Assembly (NCBI GenBank): GCA_024404275.1
Contig: JAKSQG010000060.1
Coordinates: 1-9,352, forward strand
Length of the DNA: 9,352 bases
Direction: 5' to 3'
DNA from: Clostridia bacterium
Lineage (GTDB): Bacteria; Bacillota; Clostridia; Christensenellales; Aristaeellaceae
Part shown: positions 6,385 to 9,352 of the stretch, one piece after another
How the letters are laid out: every line of letters starts with the position of its first letter
How positions within the stretch are numbered: the first letter of the stretch is position 1
Program-made: the position numbers and the translations under genes
Notes under the pieces: model-generated
The model's database searches: none
Seen by the model: only the letters and a program-made list of their open reading frames with translations
Told to the model about the DNA's origin: nothing

Positions 6385-7248
6385 TTACAGCAGGGGGCTG
6401 CCGGTCAGCTTCTCGTAGCCTTCCAGATACTTGGCAATGGTCTTGTCCACGATCTCCTGCGGCAGGGTCCAGTTGTGACCCTCGTTGTTCTTGAGCCAGT
6501 CGCGGGCAAACTGCTTGTCATAGGAGGGCTGACCGTGACCGGGCTCATAGCCCTCGGCGGGCCAGAAGCGGGAGGAATCGGGCGTGAGCATCTCGTCACC
6601 CAGAACGATATCGCCGTTTTCATCCAGACCGAACTCAAACTTGGTATCGGCAATGATGATGCCGCGGGTCAGGGCGTAATCGGCGCACTTCTTATACAGG
6701 GCAATGGTATAGTCACGCAGCTTGGCGGCGTACTCCTCGCCCTTGCCGGGGAAGCGCTTTTCCAGATAGACGACGGACTGCTCATAGGAGATGTTCTCGT
6801 CATGGTCGCCGATCTCCGCCTTGGTGGAGGGGGTGTAGATGGGCTCGGGCAGCTTGTCGGATTCCTTCAGCCCCTCGGGCAGGGTGATGCCGCACACGGT
6901 GCCGTTTTTCTGATAGCTCGCCCAGCCGCTGCCGGTGATGTAGCCGCGCACGATGCACTCCACGGGCAGCATGTTCAGCTTGCGGCACAGCATGCTGCGT
7001 CCCTCAAACGCTTCCTGACGGAAGAATTCGGGCATGTCCGCCGTATCGGCAGAGATCATGTGGTTGGGCAGAATATCACGGGTCATGTCAAACCAGAATC
7101 TGCTCATCTGGGTCAGCACCTGTCCCTTGTGGGTGACGGTGTTGTTCAGGATCACATCAAAGCAGCTGATGCGGTCGGTCGCGACCATGATAAGGGTGTC
7201 GCCGTTGTCATAGATCTCACGGACCTTGCCTTCTTTAATGGGCTGCAT
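6385..7248 (-). CDS. purC: Phosphoribosylaminoimidazole-succinocarboxamide synthase (SAICAR synthetase)
   Basis: This enzyme joins CAIR (carboxyaminoimidazole ribotide) with aspartate using ATP to make SAICAR in de novo purine synthesis; it is cytosolic. The 287 residues carry the expected motifs: EGKVREIY at 6-13, ATDRISCFDV at 23-32, the first signature LPVECIVRGYITGSG at 94-108, the second signature ADTKFEFG at 200-207, and LGDEMLTPDSSRFW at 216-229. The length fits the longer, yeast Ade1-like form rather than the short form of about 240 residues common in Bacillus. The start is ATG with AGGTGG 9 bases upstream; an out-of-frame ATG 7 bases earlier is ignored. The stop is TAA. It stands alone with its own promoter and terminator, away from any other pur gene in view. 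Confidence 0.97.
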   Translation of the reverse strand: MQPIKEGKVREIYDNGDTLIMVATDRISCFDVILNNTVTHKGQVLTQMSRFWFDMTRDILPNHMISADTADMPEFFRQEAFEGRSMLCRKLNMLPVECIVRGYITGSGWASYQKNGTVCGITLPEGLKESDKLPEPIYTPSTKAEIGDHDENISYEQSVVYLEKRFPGKGEEYAAKLRDYTIALYKKCADYALTRGIIIADTKFEFGLDENGDIVLGDEMLTPDSSRFWPAEGYEPGHGQPSYDKQFARDWLKNNEGHNWTLPQEIVDKTIAKYLEGYEKLTGSPLL

Positions 7249-7310
7249 GGCATGTTACCACCTTTCCGTTATCGGGGCAAAAACCCCGCAAAATCGCATT
7301 TCCGCAGGGG

Positions 7311-7339
7311 ATTATACCCCATTTTGATGGGAAAATCAA
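7311..7339 (-). promoter_or_regulatory. Sigma-A promoter of purC
   Basis: The -35 is TTGATT (7339-7334), the spacer is 17 bases and the -10 is TATAAT (7316-7311). The leader to the ATG is about 55 bases. GC-rich complementary stretches beginning immediately after the -10 (CCCC...GGGG followed by five T, then CCCCG) could form alternative hairpins, but the first CCCC probably lies upstream of the start of transcription. Confidence 0.85.
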
Positions 7340-7374
7340 GGGCAAGGCAGCATATCCGTCCGCTTCGGCGCACG

Positions 7375-7404
7375 AAAAGAGCCTCCGTGTGACCGATGGC
7401 TCTT
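7375..7404 (-). terminator. Intrinsic terminator of the protease pair
   Basis: A 7-bp stem (AAGAGCC/GGCTCTT, 7404-7398 with 7383-7377), extendable by two pairs past a bulge, ends in a run of four T on the minus strand. It starts 18 bases after the final TAA at 7423-7425 and well past the internal TAG. Confidence 0.7.
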
Positions 7405-7422
7405 GTTATGCCCTTGCAGGGT

Positions 7423-8376
7423 TTACTTGCCAAAGTAATCAACAAAGAAATTTACTGTATACGGGGTGAATCTCACGGCGGTGTTATAATCTCCCGTATA
7501 AGCATTATGCACGCCAATGACATATCCATCCTCACCGTAGTGGGATTTCATCAGCGGCGAGCCGCTTGCTCCGGGGAGAGTATCCATGGTGTAGCGAATC
7601 TTTGCATCCGCATTATGCACGCCATACAAAAGCGCATAGGCATTATCATTCTATGTGCCGTTCAGATAGCCTTTGGATTCGTACATCACCGTTGTTCCCT
7701 CACCGTAACCAACGATCTTCGCGTATCCGTTCAGCTCATAATCTCCCGGGCAGTAATAGCCAAGCCAGCCGCACTTGTTGCCGATGGGATCTGCCGTTTT
7801 GATCATGCCCAGATCATAGCAGGATTCTTCATAATAATACCATTCGTCCATGCAGGCCAGCCAGATCGCGGTCGTTTCGCCATAAGGCTTCTTGCTGCCA
7901 TTGCTGCCGGGAGCAACGGTGATCTCGGTTGCCCAGCCGCCTTGCTGCTCGTCATACACACAATGACCGCAGGTCAGCACATAGCTCGGTCCAATCATAA
8001 AACCCGTTCCGTGGCCGGTTGCGCCGCTTGGAAATTTTAATTTCAGATAAGTCACCGCGCAGTTAGGCCAGCTTTCCCGCTGCATTCTGTTCAGCATCAC
8101 ACGGTCATCGGTACCGAATATCCCCTTGATCTCATCGGGAATGTCCTCTTCCTCGTCAAGATCAAGAGACAGACCCCAATCACCGTCCGCTGCAGCTTTT
8201 TCATTTGTGCCCATGCTGCCTGCGACCTGTACAGGCACTTCGGCTTCGGTGTTTTCTGCGTGGTTTTCCGTCTGTGTCTGCGTATCAATCTCGAAGCTCA
8301 CCGCCGCCTGCGCACCCGCCATCAGCGTGAAGCATAGTACCAGTGCCAGAAGCAGTGTCATCCCTTTGTTCAACAT
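7423..8376 (-). CDS. Secreted V8-like glutamyl endopeptidase, frame interrupted by in-frame TAG
   Basis: This is a trypsin-fold serine protease of the S1B (V8/glutamyl endopeptidase) type, exported by a signal peptide (about 1-24, ending AQA). An acidic pro-region follows to about 85. GIFGTDDR at 86-92 matches the start of mature glutamyl endopeptidases. The catalytic triad would be His138 (TCGHC), Asp188 (YDLGMIK) and Ser271 (PGASGSP). His290 (IGVH) corresponds to the Glu-recognising His of V8 protease. The TAG at codon 242 (7651-7653) falls between Asp188 and Ser271, so normal termination would give an inactive 241-residue protein. The frame continues 75 codons to TAA with full similarity to the upstream paralog, in which the same position is Val (GTC). 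The ATG is 15 bases after the stop of that paralog, with GGGGG upstream. It is either a recent pseudogene or a gene read through at TAG. Confidence 0.87.
7651..7653 (-). other. In-frame TAG codon 242 of the second protease gene
   Basis: The codons read AAC GGC ACA TAG AAT GAT AAT. The aligned paralog reads AGT GGT ACC GTC AAT AGA GAC, with no gap on either side, so the TAG replaces one amino acid and no frameshift is involved. Confidence 0.9.
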
Positions 8377-8391
8377 ACATATACCCCCTTT

Positions 8392-9318
8392 TTATTTACC
8401 AAAGTAATCCCTGAAAAAATCCACCGTATGCTTCGTAAAACGCACCGCGTAATTATAGGAATCATCGTGGCCCCTGTTGACGCCGATGACGTACCCATCC
8501 TGGCCGTCATATGCCTTGATGATGGGCGAACCGCTCGCGCCGGGCAGGGTATCCAGTTTATAACGGATCAACTCTTTATCCGTCTGAGTCCCGTACAGGA
8601 TCGCGTTGAAGTCTCTATTGACGGTACCACTCAGGTAGCCCCTTACTACCTTCATACGCGTATCTCCGCCATAGCCGATGATCCGGACATAATCTTCCAA
8701 CTCGTAGTCTTCCGGACAGGAATAGCCCAGCCAGCCCACCGTGTTGCCGATGGGATCCGCCGTTTTGATCAATGCCAGATCGCAGCAGATATCCCTGTCA
8801 TAATACCACTCGTCCATGCAGGACAGCCAGACTGACGTCGTCGTGCCATAGGGTCTGGAATCGCCGCTGCGTCCGGGAGCGACCACGACCTTGGTCGGCC
8901 AGCCGCCGTCATCGTGGTGGTATATACAGTGCCCGCAGGTCAGCACATAATTCGGGCCGATCATAAAACCGGTTGTGCCGTCATAGGTTTTTCCGTTCGA
9001 AAAGCTCGTTGTCAAAGCAACGACTGCCCTATACGGCCATCTGAGCCGCTCCGCGTCGCTTACCAGCATACGTTCATCGGCCCCGAAGATTGCCTTGACA
9101 TCTTCCTGCAGATTCTCCGCTTCCAAGGGCAAAGAAAGCTCCCAGTTTGAATTCTCCTCACCCCTGCTGCCGTCTTGGGTCCCATTCCATGCTGTTTCTT
9201 CCGCTTCGCCGAAGCTTTCCGTCCCGGTCTGCTGATCATAGCTCACCGCTGCCTGCGCACCCATGGCCGCAAGGCACAGCAGCAATGCCGTCAGCAGAAT
9301 CATTCCTTTTTTGAGCAT
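8392..9318 (-). CDS. Secreted V8-like serine endopeptidase (S1B), intact paralog
   Basis: This is a 308-residue exported trypsin-fold protease. The signal peptide spans about 1-24 (KK, Leu-rich core, AQA site) and the pro-region runs to about 77. The mature domain probably begins near IFGADER (78-84), aligning with the VIGSDDR-type start of Bacillus glutamyl endopeptidases. The triad is His130 (TCGHC), Asp180 (CDLALIK) and Ser262 (PGASGSP). Cys129 and Cys131 flank the catalytic His, and the domain has further Cys at 167, 178, 179 and 201. Where V8-type enzymes have the Glu-binding His after IG[IV], this protein has Asn281 (IGVN), so its cleavage preference may differ. The ATG has AAGGAG at 8 bases and the stop is TAA. 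It is the first gene of the visible protease pair; its promoter lies beyond the window edge or further upstream. Confidence 0.9.
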   Translation of the reverse strand: MLKKGMILLTALLLCLAAMGAQAAVSYDQQTGTESFGEAEETAWNGTQDGSRGEENSNWELSLPLEAENLQEDVKAIFGADERMLVSDAERLRWPYRAVVALTTSFSNGKTYDGTTGFMIGPNYVLTCGHCIYHHDDGGWPTKVVVAPGRSGDSRPYGTTTSVWLSCMDEWYYDRDICCDLALIKTADPIGNTVGWLGYSCPEDYELEDYVRIIGYGGDTRMKVVRGYLSGTVNRDFNAILYGTQTDKELIRYKLDTLPGASGSPIIKAYDGQDGYVIGVNRGHDDSYNYAVRFTKHTVDFFRDYFGK

Positions 9319-9352
9319 GTTCTTTTCTCCTTTCTTATTTTTCTGCCGAAGC

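Noticed and set aside
6295..7392. 365-codon plus-strand open frame opposite purC
   Set aside because: purC is unmistakable on the other strand with its promoter and terminator; the plus frame also reads through the purC promoter.
7423..7629. Separate small gene for the C-terminal part of the second protease
   Set aside because: It has no ribosome site of its own, it begins inside a protease domain, and it is in frame with the upstream part across the TAG.
1..9352. CRISPR array, insertion sequence, tRNA or rRNA genes
   Set aside because: I saw no regularly spaced repeats, transposase frames, or cloverleaf or rRNA signatures on either strand.

Overview
The window looks like chromosomal DNA from a Gram-positive-type anaerobe of the class Clostridia (Firmicutes/Bacillota). 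The pointers are strong AAGGAGG-type ribosome binding sites, near-consensus sigma-A promoters (17-base spacers), intrinsic terminators and clostridial-type protein families. By eye the GC content is moderate, in the 50s. The sequence alone does not give a genus; non-lipoprotein signal peptides on the solute-binding protein and the proteases fit gut-associated Clostridia, but this is only a hint. Every gene I can support is on the minus strand, so transcription runs from high to low coordinates. The long plus-strand open frames are antisense shadows.

Layout in the direction of transcription. (1) 9318-7423: two tandem, paralogous, secreted serine proteases of the V8/glutamyl-endopeptidase type (family S1B), 15 bases apart, with a terminator after the second. 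The second copy carries an in-frame TAG between its catalytic Asp and Ser. (2) 7339-6330: a single-gene transcription unit for purC (SAICAR synthetase) with its own promoter and terminator. (3) 6257-4512: a sigma-A promoter, then a fluoride riboswitch (crcB motif), then a 59-residue stub of a cation:proton antiporter overlapping (ATGA) a MATE-family exporter, then a terminator. The MATE gene has an in-frame TAG 32 codons before a TAA that would restore normal length. (4) 4430-4: a consensus promoter and a complete ABC importer of the Ugp/Mal carbohydrate type, in the order binding protein, ATPase, permease, permease. A 24-base palindrome lies in its leader and a strong hairpin lies between the binding-protein and ATPase genes.

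The observations most worth following are these. First, two unrelated genes each have a TAG inside an otherwise conserved frame, and no gene here uses TAG as its final stop (eight TAA, one TGA when the TAGs are read through). That could be amber recoding or suppression, or two recent nonsense mutations. Second, the fluoride riboswitch no longer fronts a complete antiporter: it drives a truncated one translationally coupled to a MATE exporter. Third, the paralogous proteases differ at the residue that in glutamyl endopeptidases recognises the substrate Glu (His in one copy, Asn in the other).
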